DNA of 64,000 nt from Cellulomonas chengniuliangii (lineage in GTDB: Bacteria > Actinomycetota > Actinomycetes > Actinomycetales > Cellulomonadaceae): assembly GCF_024508335.1 (NCBI RefSeq), contig NZ_CP101988.1:1984001-2048000 (forward strand), given 5' to 3'. Made by a program: the position numbers and the translations under genes. The notes beneath the pieces are model-generated. The model did not search any database. It was given only the letters and a program-made list of their open reading frames with translations, and was not told the origin of the DNA. Positions 28,388-38,524 of this stretch are shown piece after piece. How positions within the stretch are numbered: the stretch's first letter is position 1; each line of letters opens with the position of its first letter.

Positions 28388-29632
28388 CTAGCGGTCGCCT
28401 CCCTCCCCTGGCTCGGCCGGGGGCACGATCGGGTCCACGTCCTCGAGTGGTTCCGACGGTGTGAGCGGCGCCGCCTCGGGACGCGGCTCCGGCGTCACGG
28501 AGGGCTCCTCGCGCCGCGGCACGACGGGACGCTGGCCGAGCTCGGCCGACGGGTCGAAAGGGAGCCCGCTGAGCGTGCCCGCGCTCGTGGCATCCTCCGT
28601 GGCCGCCTGCGAGTCCCGCCGAGCCTCGGCGAGCGCCTCCGCGGGGTCCTTGAGCGCCACCGACGGCAGCCCGGAGGCCATCGGCTCGGAGGACTCCTGA
28701 GTGTGCTGCCCTCCCCCGCCGGACGGCGGCGTCCCGCCCATCCCGGCGAACCCCTGCACGAACTGCCCCAGGGCGCCGGTCAGCTCCGAGGGGATCACCC
28801 ACACCTTGTTGGCGGGACTGGAGGCCACCTTCGGCAGGGTCTGCAGGTACTGGTAGGCCAGCAGCTTGGGGTCGGCGTCCCCGCGGTGCACCGCGTCGAA
28901 GACCTGGAGGATCGCGCGGGCCTCGCCCTCGGCGTTGAGGATGGCGGCCTGCGCCGAGCCCTCGGCCCGAAGGATCGCCGCCTGCTTCTCGCCCTCGGCG
29001 GTGAGGATCTGGCTCTGCTTGACGCCCTCCGCCGTCAGGATCGCCGCGCGACGGTCCCGCTCGGCGCGCATCTGCTGCTCCATCGAGCCCTGCACGGAGG
29101 CGGGCGGGTCGATCGCCTTGAGCTCGACCCGGTTGACGCGGATGCCCCAGCGCCCGGTGGCCTCGTCCAGCACACCGCGCAGCTGCCCGTTGATCTGGTC
29201 GCGGCTGGTGAGCGTCTGCTCGAGGTCCATCGAGCCGATCACGTTGCGCAGTGTGGTGACGGTCAGCTGCTCGATGCCGGTGATGTAGTTGGCGATCTCG
29301 TAGACCGCGGACTTGGGGTCGGTCACCTGGAAGTAGATGACCGTGTCGATGCTCACGACCAGGTTGTCGGAGGTGATGACCGGCTGCGGGGGGAACGACA
29401 CCACTTGCTCGCGCAGGTCGACGGCGGCTCGCACGCGATCGACGAAGGGGATCAGCAGGTGCAGCCCGGCGTCGAGGGTGCGCGAGTACCGCCCGAGCCG
29501 CTCGACCACCACCGCGACGGCTTGCGGCACGATCCGCACCGCCCGCGCGAGCGCCACCACCACGAAGATGACGACTAGGCCCAGCACGATCAGCCCCAGC
29601 ACCTGCCCGGGGTCGAGGTTCTCGTCGAACAC
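28388..29632 (-). CDS. SPFH/Band 7 (stomatin-like) membrane protein
   Basis: This 414-residue protein has an N-terminal membrane anchor (residues 13-33), the SPFH/PHB domain (about 35-200, with GLHLLIPFVDRVRAAVDLREQVVSFPPQPVITSDNLVV), a coiled Ala/Glu-rich helix (AEGEKQAAILRAEG repeats, about 215-265) and a long Pro/Glu/Gly-rich tail beyond 310. The stomatin group organises membrane microdomains and often works with an NfeD partner. An NfeD gene lies 54 bases upstream in the same direction. GTG at 29632 is preceded by GAGGAGG. Confidence 0.92.
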   Translation of the reverse strand: MFDENLDPGQVLGLIVLGLVVIFVVVALARAVRIVPQAVAVVVERLGRYSRTLDAGLHLLIPFVDRVRAAVDLREQVVSFPPQPVITSDNLVVSIDTVIYFQVTDPKSAVYEIANYITGIEQLTVTTLRNVIGSMDLEQTLTSRDQINGQLRGVLDEATGRWGIRVNRVELKAIDPPASVQGSMEQQMRAERDRRAAILTAEGVKQSQILTAEGEKQAAILRAEGSAQAAILNAEGEARAILQVFDAVHRGDADPKLLAYQYLQTLPKVASSPANKVWVIPSELTGALGQFVQGFAGMGGTPPSGGGGQHTQESSEPMASGLPSVALKDPAEALAEARRDSQAATEDATSAGTLSGLPFDPSAELGQRPVVPRREEPSVTPEPRPEAAPLTPSEPLEDVDPIVPPAEPGEGGDR

Positions 29633-29686
29633 GATCCGACCTCCTCGTCAGGCCGCCCGCTCGTCAGACGGCTGGCTGCGCCCCGC

Positions 29687-30139
29687 TCACATGCGCGGTG
29701 CGTCCTGCTCCGCGATCACCACCGCGGTGGCGCCGTCGATCCGGCTGACCAGCACCTCGTCCCCCGGCCGGAAGACGGCCCCCGCCCGGTCGGCCCGCGC
29801 CGACCAGACCTCGCCCGCCAGCTTGACCCGGCCGCCCGCGTCGGTGGTCGGCGCGAGCACCACCGCGGTGCGCCCGACCAACGCGGCGGCATTCGTCTCT
29901 ACCAGCGTGGTGCGCGTCCGCAGATGCCGCAAGAGCCACGGCCGTAGCGCGAAGAGGAGCACCACCGCGACCCCGGCGGCCACGATGATCTGCACCGGGA
30001 TCGAGGCGCCCAGCGCGTTCGCGACCGCGCCGGCGATCGCGCCGCCGGCCAGCATGAGGAAGATCAGGTCGAGCGAGATCATCTCGGCGATGCCGAGCAG
30101 CAGTCCGCCGCCCACCCACCACAGCCATCCGCCGTTCAT
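29687..30139 (-). CDS. NfeD family membrane protein
   Basis: This 150-residue protein has two or three transmembrane segments (about residues 5-70) and a C-terminal OB-fold domain (LVGRTAVVLAPTTDAGGRVKLAGEVWSARA, then FRPGDEVLVSRIDGATAVV). This is the short NfeD1b-type partner of stomatin-like proteins. The adjacent SPFH gene confirms the pair. The start is the ATG at 30139 with GGAGG (of GCGGAGGTCGCG) upstream. Confidence 0.9.
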   Translation of the reverse strand: MNGGWLWWVGGGLLLGIAEMISLDLIFLMLAGGAIAGAVANALGASIPVQIIVAAGVAVVLLFALRPWLLRHLRTRTTLVETNAAALVGRTAVVLAPTTDAGGRVKLAGEVWSARADRAGAVFRPGDEVLVSRIDGATAVVIAEQDAPRM

Positions 30140-30168
30140 CGCGACCTCCGCTCTCGCCGGTCTCCCGG

Positions 30169-30840
30169 CTATCGCTGCCGCGCGGCTGCCCGGTGGGCCC
30201 ACGGGCGCCGTTCGGGCTGGCTGGCCGCCCGGCCGAGCCGATCCTCGACCGCCACCAGCGCCCGCTCGTACACAGCGTCGTCCCCGTGCAGCAACGACAG
30301 CGTGTTGGCCATCTCGAGCAACGAGGTGAGCTCGAACTCGAGCTGGTCGACGTCTGTCCCCTCGACCATATCCCCGGAGTCCACCGCCCTGGCGGCGATG
30401 GAGCGGACGTGCCGAGACCAGGCGGCGTACGAGTCGACGACCGCGGCCCGCACGGGCCCGGTGCGCGAGTCGAACTCGGCCGTGACCGCCGAGAAGAAGC
30501 ACCCGCCGGCGAACACCCGGGCGCGAGAGTAGTCGAGCCACAGGGAGCACAGCGCGTGCAGGCGGTCGAGCCCGTCGGGCGCCTCGCGCGCCGGGCCCAC
30601 CACGTGCTCGACGAAGACGGCACGTGCGGCCTCGATGGTGGCGAGCTGCAGCGACTGCTTGGAGCCGAAGAGCGTGAAGATGCCGCTCTTGCTGACGCCG
30701 ACCTCGCTGGCGAGCCGCCCGAGGGAGAGCTCTGCCAGCCCGTCCGTCGACGCGATTTGCACGGCACGCGACAGCACCGCCGCCCGGGTGCGGTTGCCCC
30801 GTTCGATACGTCCGTCGGGGCGGTCTCCGCTCTCGGCCAT
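30169..30840 (-). CDS. TetR/AcrR family transcriptional regulator
   Basis: This 223-residue repressor has a clear helix-turn-helix (LSLGRLASEVGVSKSGIFTLFGSKQSL) and a helical C-terminal domain that resembles the TetR_C group with the WLDYSRARVFAGGCFF motif. It starts at ATG 30840, six bases after TAGCGT (30852-30847), so is probably leaderless. It is divergent from a broken alpha/beta-hydrolase gene, which was likely its original target. The NfeD gene follows 29 bases downstream in the same direction. Confidence 0.88.
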   Translation of the reverse strand: MAESGDRPDGRIERGNRTRAAVLSRAVQIASTDGLAELSLGRLASEVGVSKSGIFTLFGSKQSLQLATIEAARAVFVEHVVGPAREAPDGLDRLHALCSLWLDYSRARVFAGGCFFSAVTAEFDSRTGPVRAAVVDSYAAWSRHVRSIAARAVDSGDMVEGTDVDQLEFELTSLLEMANTLSLLHGDDAVYERALVAVEDRLGRAASQPERRPWAHRAAARQR

Positions 30841-30977
30841 GCGGCGACGCTATCCGCCGGGCCAGCGCGCGTGCAATCATCCGAACGCACGACCGTGCGG
30901 GTTTTTCACCGCGCCACGAGGCCTCGATGAGCCCTATGGACCCGCGCCGCAGCGCACGCCGAGCCCTGCGCCTCGGC

Positions 30978-31228
30978 GCGGCCTCGAGCGCACGCTGCAC
31001 CCGATAGACGACCCGTGGCGCTCGCTCGCGGTGGACCGCGGCCTCCGCGACCCGCAGATCCCCGTGCTCGTCGTGCACGACCACCACGTCGTGCCCGCGC
31101 ACGCCCACCGCATGCTCGCCGCCCACGCGGGGTCCGGCGAGCTGCTCACCACCCGCGGCCTCGATCACCAGCGCATGCTCGCCGAGCCGCAGATCGTCCA
31201 GGCGGTCGTGGACTTCGCGGCCGCCTGA
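30978..31228 (+). pseudogene. Remnant of an alpha/beta hydrolase gene (C-terminal part)
   Basis: About 80 codons encode the C-terminal end of an alpha/beta hydrolase: DPQIPVLVVHDHHVVPAHAH, then TTRGLDHQRMLAEPQIVQAV, matching the region that carries the acidic and His residues of the catalytic triad in this family. There is no nucleophile motif and no start codon with a ribosome binding site; the 5' part is missing. In many actinobacteria such a hydrolase is encoded beside a TetR gene of the kind found at 30169-30840. I read it as a truncated relic of that pair. Confidence 0.6.
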
Positions 31229-31247
31229 CGGACGGCCTCTCTCGCCG

Positions 31248-32030
31248 TCAGGCGGCGCGCGCAGCCCAGCGCTCGCCGTGGCGGTCCACCACGAGGTCGA
31301 TGCCGAAGGCCGACGAGAGGTTCTCCGGCGTGAGCGTCTCCTCGATCGGGCCGGCGGCGTGCACCCGGCCGTCGCGCAGCAGCATCAGGTGCGTGAAGCC
31401 CGGCGGGATCTCCTCGACGTGGTGCGTCACCAGCACCATCACCGGGGAGCGGCGGTCGCGTGCCAGCTCGGCGAGCGCGCCGACCAGCTCCTCGCGCCCA
31501 CCGAGGTCGAGGCCCGCGGCAGGCTCGTCGAGCAGCAGCAGCTCGGGGTCGGTCATCAGCGAGCGCGCGATCTGCGCCCGCTTGCGCTCCCCCTCGCTCA
31601 GGGTTCCGAACCGGCGGTCCGCCAGGTGCGCCACGCCGAAAGCGGCCATCAGGTCCGTTGCCCGGCCCTCGTCGAGCTTCTCGTAGGACTCGCGCCACCG
31701 GCCCGTCACCCCGTAGGCGGCGGTGAGGACGACGTCCCGCACCAGCTCGCCCGCGGGGATCCTGTCCGCGAGCGCGGCGCTGGACAGCCCGATGCGCGGG
31801 CGCAGCTCGAACACGTCGACCCGCCCCATCCGCGAGCCCAGCAGGTCCGCCGTGCCCGAGGAGGGGTGCATCCGACCGGCCGCGATCTGCAGCAACGTCG
31901 TCTTGCCGGCGCCGTTGCGCCCCAGCACCACCCACCGCTCGCCGTCGCGCACGGTCCACGACACCCCGTCAAGGATCGTCGTGGCGCCACGCCGGATGGA
32001 CACGTCCTGCAGGTCGAGCACGTCACTCAT
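31248..32030 (-). CDS. ABC transporter ATP-binding protein (ModF/EttA-unlike, stand-alone)
   Basis: This 260-residue nucleotide-binding protein has Walker A VLGRNGAGKTT, signature LSEGERKRA, Walker B LLLLDEPAAGLD and a switch His in LVTHHVEEIP. The LSEGE signature and HHVEE switch are typical of a group of bacterial single-domain ABC ATPases related to the YlmA/ModF-like subfamily. No permease gene lies beside it, so its partner is elsewhere or it acts without one. ATG at 32030 is eight bases after TAGGGT (32044-32039); ATG at 32036 is the alternative. Confidence 0.82.
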   Translation of the reverse strand: MSDVLDLQDVSIRRGATTILDGVSWTVRDGERWVVLGRNGAGKTTLLQIAAGRMHPSSGTADLLGSRMGRVDVFELRPRIGLSSAALADRIPAGELVRDVVLTAAYGVTGRWRESYEKLDEGRATDLMAAFGVAHLADRRFGTLSEGERKRAQIARSLMTDPELLLLDEPAAGLDLGGREELVGALAELARDRRSPVMVLVTHHVEEIPPGFTHLMLLRDGRVHAAGPIEETLTPENLSSAFGIDLVVDRHGERWAARAA

Positions 32031-32094
32031 GGGCATAGACCCTAGTCGGGCCCGCTGCGGCCGGGGAGCACGCGAGGCGTCGTAGGTTGGTGCG

Positions 32095-32883
32095 ATGGAT
32101 CACTCCGGGCTGGCGTTGCCGCGATCGGTCGTCCTCGCGCTCTGGCTGCAAGAGGTGGGAGCGGGCTCGGCGCCCGTCCGCCGACTCCTCGAGGCGGTGC
32201 AGGGCGACGACGAGCCGCATGCGGTGCGGGCCTCGGGCGAGGCGGTGGAGCTCGGCTCGACGCTGTCCGAGCTGGTGGCCGCGTGGGCCTCGGGCCCGCG
32301 GGCTGTCGCCGCGGTGCTCCCCGCGCCGGGCGACCCCTCGGGCGTGCCGAGCGTCGTGTCGAGCGCGGCCACCCACTGCGGCGAGTGCGTGCTCGTCCAC
32401 ACCGACCAGGGCGCGTGGGCGGCCGTGCCGGAGGTCGAGGCTTTCGGCTCGGTGTACGAGCAGGGCCACCTGGTGACGTGGGACGTCCAGCCGGTGCCCG
32501 ACTGGCGCACCGCCTTCGCAGGCCAGGTGGGCTCGCTCTCCGAGTCGGAGACCGAGCTGCGGATCGCGCTGACCCAGGCCACCGAGGCGCTGGCCTCGCT
32601 CGACGTCGCACGGTGGCGCCCTGACGCGGCCGACGCGATCGCGGCGCTGCGCACCGGCGTCGACCCGGGCTGGCTGCTGCCCGACGGCATCGACGGGCGC
32701 CGGGTGCGCGTGCTGGGCAGCGCAGCCCGGCTGCGGGCCATCGTCGACCTGGCCACCGCCGACGACGGCGGCGCGGTGAACCTCTGGCAGGCGGACCAGC
32801 GGTCCACGGCCCTGCGCGAGGTCGACCGGGCAGCCCGTCGGGCGATGTCGGCCGCCACCCAGCAGCAGCCGGCGCGTCCCTGA
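32095..32883 (+). CDS. Conserved actinobacterial protein of unknown function
   Basis: A 262-residue soluble protein that I do not recognise as a named family. It has no signal peptide or membrane segment. The N-terminal part is helical (SVVLALWLQEVGAG, then VRRLLEAVQG), the middle contains AVAAVLPAPGDPSG and EQGHLVTWDVQPVP, and the C-terminal half is acidic and helical. The TAGGTT box (32083-32088) six bases before the ATG suggests a leaderless, independently promoted gene. It is convergent with glgA. Confidence 0.7.
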   Translation: MDHSGLALPRSVVLALWLQEVGAGSAPVRRLLEAVQGDDEPHAVRASGEAVELGSTLSELVAAWASGPRAVAAVLPAPGDPSGVPSVVSSAATHCGECVLVHTDQGAWAAVPEVEAFGSVYEQGHLVTWDVQPVPDWRTAFAGQVGSLSESETELRIALTQATEALASLDVARWRPDAADAIAALRTGVDPGWLLPDGIDGRRVRVLGSAARLRAIVDLATADDGGAVNLWQADQRSTALREVDRAARRAMSAATQQQPARP

Positions 32884-32893
32884 CCGCGGGACG

Positions 32894-34147
32894 TCAGCCG
32901 GGGAGCACCGAGCGGTACACCTCCAGGGTGCGCTCGGCGACCGCGTCCCAGGAGAAGTGCTCCTCGACGCGGACCCGCGAGGCCACGCCCATCTGCGCGG
33001 CCCGCTCCGGGTCCCCCACCGCCCGCACGAGCGCGGCGCCGAGGTCGGCCACGAACTTCTCGGGGTCGACCGGGGCGCCGGTGCCGTCCTGCACCTGGTC
33101 GATGGGCACGAGCACGCCCGTCACGCCGTCGTCGACGACCTCGGGGATGCCCCCGGTGGCGGTGCCCACCACGGGCAGCCCCACCGCCATGGCCTCCAGG
33201 TTGACGATGCCGAGCGGCTCGTACACCGAGGGGCACACGAACACCGTGCCGCTCGCGAGCACCGCGACGAGGTCGGGGCGCGGGAGCATCTGCTCGATCC
33301 ACACCACGCCGTCGCGCTTGGCCCGCAGGTCCGCCACGAGCCCGCTGACCTCGGCCGCGATCTCGGGGGTGTCGGGCGCGCCGGCGCACAGCACGAGCTG
33401 GACCTCGGGCGGCAGCGCCTCGGCGGCGCGCAGCAGGTAGGGCAGGCCCTTCTGCCGGGTGATGCGCCCGACGAAGACCACCGAGGGGCGATCCGGGTCG
33501 ATCCCCAGCCCGCGGACCACCGCGTCCGCGCGGGCGAGATCCTCAGCGTCGGTCGGGCGCTGCCAGCCGTCGAGGTCGATGCCGTTGTGCACCACGTGCA
33601 CGCGGGCCGGGTCGATCTGCGGATAGCTGCGCAGGATGTCCTCCCGCATGCCCGCGCTGACCGCGATGACCGCGTCGGCGGACTCGAACGCGGCGCGCTC
33701 GGCCCAGCTCGACAGCGCGTAGCCGCCACCGAGCTGCTCGGCCTTCCACGGCCGCAGCGGCTCGAGGCTGTGCGCGGTCACGACGTGCGGGATGCCGTAC
33801 TGGAGGGCGGCCAGCCGCCCGGCGAGGTTCGCGTACCAGGTGTGCGAGTGGACGAGCTCGGCGGGGCCGTCCACGTCGTGCTCGGCGATCCGGTCGCCCG
33901 GCCGGCCCACCGCGTCGGCGATCTCGAGGTCGACGCCGAACGTCGCCAGCGCCGGGTTCGCCTCCGCCAGCTCGACCGGGACCGTGTGGCCGACCACGCC
34001 TGGCTCGGCCCGCCCCCCGTCGAAGCACTGGACCCGCACGTCGATGCTGCGCCGCAGGACGGCCGCGAGCTCGGCCACGTGCACGCCCGCCCCGCCGTAC
34101 ACGTGAGGCGGGTACTCCCGGGTCAACAGGTCGATCCGCACGTCCAT
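32894..34147 (-). CDS. glgA: Glycogen synthase, GT4 type
   Basis: This 417-residue GT-B enzyme adds glucose to glycogen or makes maltose-1-phosphate in actinobacteria. It has the N-terminal opening YPPHVYGGAGVHVAEL, a linker helix, and the C-terminal nucleotide site FVGRITRQKGLPYLL, then SVYEPLGIVNLEAMA with the GT4 E-x7-E motif (Glu in YEPLGIVNLE) and GGIPEVV. The ATG at 34147 has GGGGAGGGG upstream. It is divergent from glgC, the enzyme making its sugar donor, with a shared 105-bp promoter region. Confidence 0.9.
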   Translation of the reverse strand: MDVRIDLLTREYPPHVYGGAGVHVAELAAVLRRSIDVRVQCFDGGRAEPGVVGHTVPVELAEANPALATFGVDLEIADAVGRPGDRIAEHDVDGPAELVHSHTWYANLAGRLAALQYGIPHVVTAHSLEPLRPWKAEQLGGGYALSSWAERAAFESADAVIAVSAGMREDILRSYPQIDPARVHVVHNGIDLDGWQRPTDAEDLARADAVVRGLGIDPDRPSVVFVGRITRQKGLPYLLRAAEALPPEVQLVLCAGAPDTPEIAAEVSGLVADLRAKRDGVVWIEQMLPRPDLVAVLASGTVFVCPSVYEPLGIVNLEAMAVGLPVVGTATGGIPEVVDDGVTGVLVPIDQVQDGTGAPVDPEKFVADLGAALVRAVGDPERAAQMGVASRVRVEEHFSWDAVAERTLEVYRSVLPG

Positions 34148-34252
34148 CCCCTCCCCGTGGGCAGGGGATCCGCCCGGCCCGACTGTGCGACACGCTAGCG
34201 CGTCGGGGCGTCCACCTCGCCCTGGGCGGTCCCCTGGCCCTAGGGTCATGTC

Positions 34253-35494
34253 ATGGCAGCGCCGCGCATCCTCGCGATCGTCCTTGCAGGTGGAGAGGGC
34301 AAGAGACTCATGCCCCTGACCGCGGCCCGGGCCAAGCCCGCCGTGCCGTTCGGTGGCATCTACCGCCTGGTCGACTTCGCCCTCTCGAACCTCGTGAACT
34401 CCCACTACCTGCACATCGTCGTGCTCACGCAGTACAAGTCCCACAGCCTCGACCGCCACGTCACCAAGACGTGGCGCATGTCCTCGCTGCTCGGCAACTA
34501 CGTCGCCCCGGTGCCCGCGCAGCAGCGCGTGGGCAAGCACTGGTACCTCGGCAGCGCCGACGCGATCTACCAGTGCCTGAACATCATCGACGACGAGCGG
34601 CCGGACATCGTCGTCGTGGTCGGCGCGGACCACGTGTACCGCATGGACTTCTCCCAGATGGTCGACCAGCACATCGCCTCGGGCGCCGAGCTGACCGTCG
34701 CGGGCATCCGCCAGCCCATCGCGATGTCCGACCAGTTCGGCGTCATCGAGACCTCCGCGGACGACCCCACGCGCATCACGGCGTTCCGCGAGAAGCCGAC
34801 CGACCCGGTCGGCCTGCCGGACTCGCCGCACGAGATCCTCGCCTCGATGGGCAACTACGTCGTCAACACCGACGCGCTGGTGCGCGCCGTCACGGCCGAC
34901 GCGGAGAACCCGACCTCGCGGCACGACATGGGCGGCGACCTGGTGCCGGCCTTCGTCGAGCGCGGGACCGCCGGGGTCTACGACTTCATCCGCAACGACG
35001 TGCCCGGGTCGACGCCGCGCGACCGGGACTACTGGCGCGACGTCGGGACGCTCGACTCGTACTACGACGCGAACCAGGACCTCATCTCGATCGAGCCGGT
35101 GTTCAACCTCTACAACTACGAGTGGCCGCTGCACACCGGCTACACGGGCCTGCCGCCCGCCAAGTTCGTCCACGCGGGCGCCGGGCGCCTCGGCCACGCG
35201 GCCGACTCGCTCGTCTCCCCCGGCGTGCTCGTGTCCGGGGCCACGGTGTCCGGCTCGGTGCTGTCCCCCGGCGTGTACCTGCACTCATGGGCCCAGGTCA
35301 CCGACTCAGTGCTGATGGACGGCGTGCAGGTCAACCGGTACGCGCAGGTGCACCGGTCGATCCTCGACAAGAACGTCGTGGTGCCGGAGCGCGCCCGGGT
35401 CGGCCTGGACCGCGAGCATGACCTAGCGCGCGGATTCACCGTGACCGAGTCGGGCATCACCGTGGTGCCGAAGGGGACGATCATCGAGGCGTGA
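34253..35494 (+). CDS. glgC: Glucose-1-phosphate adenylyltransferase
   Basis: This 413-residue enzyme makes ADP-glucose from ATP and glucose-1-phosphate. It shows [20 protein letters not shown] (nucleotide loop), [23 protein letters not shown] (Asp of the metal site), ITAFREKP and a left-handed beta-helix C-terminus with hexapeptide-like repeats. ATG at 34253 is six bases after TAGGGT (34241-34246), so leaderless expression is likely. It is divergent from glgA, so the pair provides donor and polymerase of glycogen synthesis. Confidence 0.95.
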   Translation: MAAPRILAIVLAGGEGKRLMPLTAARAKPAVPFGGIYRLVDFALSNLVNSHYLHIVVLTQYKSHSLDRHVTKTWRMSSLLGNYVAPVPAQQRVGKHWYLGSADAIYQCLNIIDDERPDIVVVVGADHVYRMDFSQMVDQHIASGAELTVAGIRQPIAMSDQFGVIETSADDPTRITAFREKPTDPVGLPDSPHEILASMGNYVVNTDALVRAVTADAENPTSRHDMGGDLVPAFVERGTAGVYDFIRNDVPGSTPRDRDYWRDVGTLDSYYDANQDLISIEPVFNLYNYEWPLHTGYTGLPPAKFVHAGAGRLGHAADSLVSPGVLVSGATVSGSVLSPGVYLHSWAQVTDSVLMDGVQVNRYAQVHRSILDKNVVVPERARVGLDREHDLARGFTVTESGITVVPKGTIIEA

Positions 35495-35584
35495 GGGCCA
35501 CCGCGGCGGCGGGCCCGGGCAGGGCGGGATCCGGGTCGTGGTCGATGGCCGCGTGGCCCGAGCATGGCGCACTACCCTGCCCGG

Positions 35585-36268
35585 GTGAGCACGCTGGCTG
35601 ACGCCCTGAACACCCCCGCGCCCTCGAACCCGCCCCGGCTCGTGGTGATGGACGTCGACTCGACGCTCATCACGGCGGAGGTGATCGAGCTGCTCGCCGC
35701 GCGATCGGGCTCGCTCGAGGCCGTCGCGGACATCACCGACCGGGCGATGCGCGGGGAGATCGACTTCACCGCCTCCCTGCACCAGCGTGTGGCGACGTTG
35801 GCCGGGCTCACCACCGACGTCTTCGCGGAGGTGCTGGCGGAGGTCGAGCTGACCCCCGGGGCGGTCGAGCTGGTCGCCGAGCTGGACGCCCGCGGCTGGC
35901 CCGTCGCCCTCGTCTCGGGCGGCTTCGTCGAGGTCGTCGCCCCACTCGCCGCGAGCCTGGGCATCAGCCTGTTCCGGGCGAACGGCCTCGAGGCGCGTGA
36001 CGGCGTGCTCACCGGGCGCGTGCGGGGCCCGGTGATCGACCGGGCCGCCAAGGCGCTGGCGCTGCGCGAGTTCGCCGCGGAGTCCGGCATCGCGCTCGAC
36101 CAGACGATCGCGATCGGCGACGGCGCGAACGACCTGGACATGCTGGACCAGGCCGGTTTCGGGATCGCCTTCAACGCCAAGCCGCTCGTGTGCGGGCAGG
36201 CCGACGCCGTGGTCCGCGGGCGGCTCGACGACGTGCTGGCCCTGCCGCCGTTCACGCGAGCCGGCTGA
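35585..36268 (+). CDS. serB: Phosphoserine phosphatase (HAD family)
   Basis: This 227-residue haloacid-dehalogenase phosphatase makes serine from phosphoserine. It has the DxDST nucleophile motif (VVMDVDSTLI), motif II VSGG, Lys in the AAKALALREFA region and GDGANDLDML (Asp ligands). The GTG at 35585 is six bases after TACCCT (35573-35578), with no ribosome binding site, so is probably leaderless; an ATG at 35564 would lie upstream of that box. Located between glgC and the convergent phosphatase. Confidence 0.92.
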   Translation: MSTLADALNTPAPSNPPRLVVMDVDSTLITAEVIELLAARSGSLEAVADITDRAMRGEIDFTASLHQRVATLAGLTTDVFAEVLAEVELTPGAVELVAELDARGWPVALVSGGFVEVVAPLAASLGISLFRANGLEARDGVLTGRVRGPVIDRAAKALALREFAAESGIALDQTIAIGDGANDLDMLDQAGFGIAFNAKPLVCGQADAVVRGRLDDVLALPPFTRAG

Positions 36269-36283
36269 GGCCAGCCCTCGCGC

Positions 36284-36802
36284 TCAGGCGGGGGTGACCA
36301 GCCGCAGGAGGCGCGCGGCGTCCGGCTCGAGCCCGGACCACGCCGCGTCCGTCTCGAGCACCGAGTAGCTCGCCGTCGGGACCCCGAGCCGCACGCGGTC
36401 CAGCACGGCCTCGTCGGATCCCGGCCCGGCCAGCGTCGCAGCAGTCTGCGACATCACGGGCTCGTGGCCCACGACCAGCACCGTCGACACGTCGTCGCGG
36501 ACGCCGCGCAAGATCTCCAGCACCTGGCGCACGCCCGCCAGGTAGAGGTCGTCGTTCACGTCGACCGTCTCGGGGGCGCCCGTGAGGGCGGCGCGGGCCA
36601 GATCCCAGGTCTGGCGGGTGCGGACCGCCCCCGAGCACACGACGTGCTCGGGGACGAGACCCTCACGGCTCAGGCTGGCGCCCACGCCCCCGGCCTGCTG
36701 CCGCCCGGCCAGCGCGAGCGGCCGCATCAGGTCCTCGAGCTGTCCATGCTCCGCCTTGGCGTGTCGGAGCAGCACGAGTCGGCGGGGAGCAGGAGCGTTC
36801 AC
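36284..36802 (-). CDS. Histidine phosphatase family protein, SixA type
   Basis: This 172-residue phosphatase has the RHG-like catalytic motif LVLLRHAKAEHG near the N-terminus (His phosphorylated), then a second conserved Arg (SGAVRTRQT) and the C-terminal His in LVVGHEPVM. SixA-type proteins act on phosphohistidine or small phosphate esters. It starts at GTG 36802, four bases after fabI ends, so is translated from the fabG-fabI operon mRNA. The substrate is unknown. Confidence 0.88.
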   Translation of the reverse strand: MNAPAPRRLVLLRHAKAEHGQLEDLMRPLALAGRQQAGGVGASLSREGLVPEHVVCSGAVRTRQTWDLARAALTGAPETVDVNDDLYLAGVRQVLEILRGVRDDVSTVLVVGHEPVMSQTAATLAGPGSDEAVLDRVRLGVPTASYSVLETDAAWSGLEPDAARLLRLVTPA

Positions 36803-36806
36803 GCTC

Positions 36807-37574
36807 CTAGAGTCCCATCGCGTGCACGCCGCCGTCGACGTGGACGATCTCGCCGGTCGTCGCCGGGAACCAGTCGGAGAGCAGCGCCGCGACCGCGCGG
36901 GCCGTCGGCTCGGGGTCGGTGACGTCCCAGCCGAGGGGCGCGCGATCGGGCCAGCCGCCCTCCATGGCCTCGAACCCTGGGATCGACTTGGCCGCGGTGG
37001 TCCGGATCGGGCCGGCCGAGACGAGGTTCACGCGGACGCCCTCGGGGCCCAGGTCACGGGCGAGGTAGCGGGCGGTGGACTCGAAGGCGGCCTTCGCCAC
37101 GCCCATCCAGTCGTACACGGGCCACGCGTACCGGGCGTCGAAGGTGAGCCCCACGATCGACGAGCCGGCGCCCAGCAAGGGCTGCGTGGCGACGGCGAGG
37201 GACTTCAGCGAGTACGCCGAGACGCGCACCGCGGTCGCCACGTCGTCCCACTCGCCGGCGAGGAAGTTGCCGCCCATCACCGACTGCGGCGCGAAGCCGA
37301 TCGAGTGGACCACGCCGTCGAGGCCGTCGACGTGCTCGCGCACCCGGTCCGCGAGCGCGGCGAGGTCCTCGTCCGAGGTGACGTCGAGCTGCACCACGGG
37401 CGCGGGCCGCGGCAGGCGGCGGGCGATGGCCTGCGTCAGCCGGAACTGGCGGCCGAACGAGGTCAGGACGACCTCCGCGCCCTGCTCCTGGGCGAGCCGC
37501 GCGACGTGGAACGCGATCGAGCTGTCGGTGAGGACGCCGGTGACGAGGAGCTTCTTGCCGTCGAGCAGACCCAT
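36807..37574 (-). CDS. fabI: Enoyl-[acyl-carrier-protein] reductase, FabI/InhA type
   Basis: This 255-residue NADH-dependent reductase finishes each cycle of fatty-acid elongation. It shows the FabI-type N-terminus GKKLLVTGVLTDSSIAFHVA, SIGFAP, then the catalytic pair in YDWMGVAKAAF (Tyr and Lys seven residues apart) and GPIRTTAAKSIPG near the substrate loop. It is close to mycobacterial InhA in form. It lies 64 bases downstream of fabG in the same direction. Confidence 0.95.
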   Translation of the reverse strand: MGLLDGKKLLVTGVLTDSSIAFHVARLAQEQGAEVVLTSFGRQFRLTQAIARRLPRPAPVVQLDVTSDEDLAALADRVREHVDGLDGVVHSIGFAPQSVMGGNFLAGEWDDVATAVRVSAYSLKSLAVATQPLLGAGSSIVGLTFDARYAWPVYDWMGVAKAAFESTARYLARDLGPEGVRVNLVSAGPIRTTAAKSIPGFEAMEGGWPDRAPLGWDVTDPEPTARAVAALLSDWFPATTGEIVHVDGGVHAMGL

Positions 37575-37638
37575 GGGTGCTGTTCCGTTCCGCTAGTCGT
37601 GAGGTGCTGCAGGGGTCGATCAGGTGGGGGCGGGGCGG

Positions 37639-38442
<804 letters not shown>

Positions 38443-38524
38443 TCAGGTCCGCACAACAACGCCGTGCGCGCGGACGTGGCCGCCGAGGGGTTCCGCCGGC
38501 GTCGCCCGGACTTAGGATCGGGTG

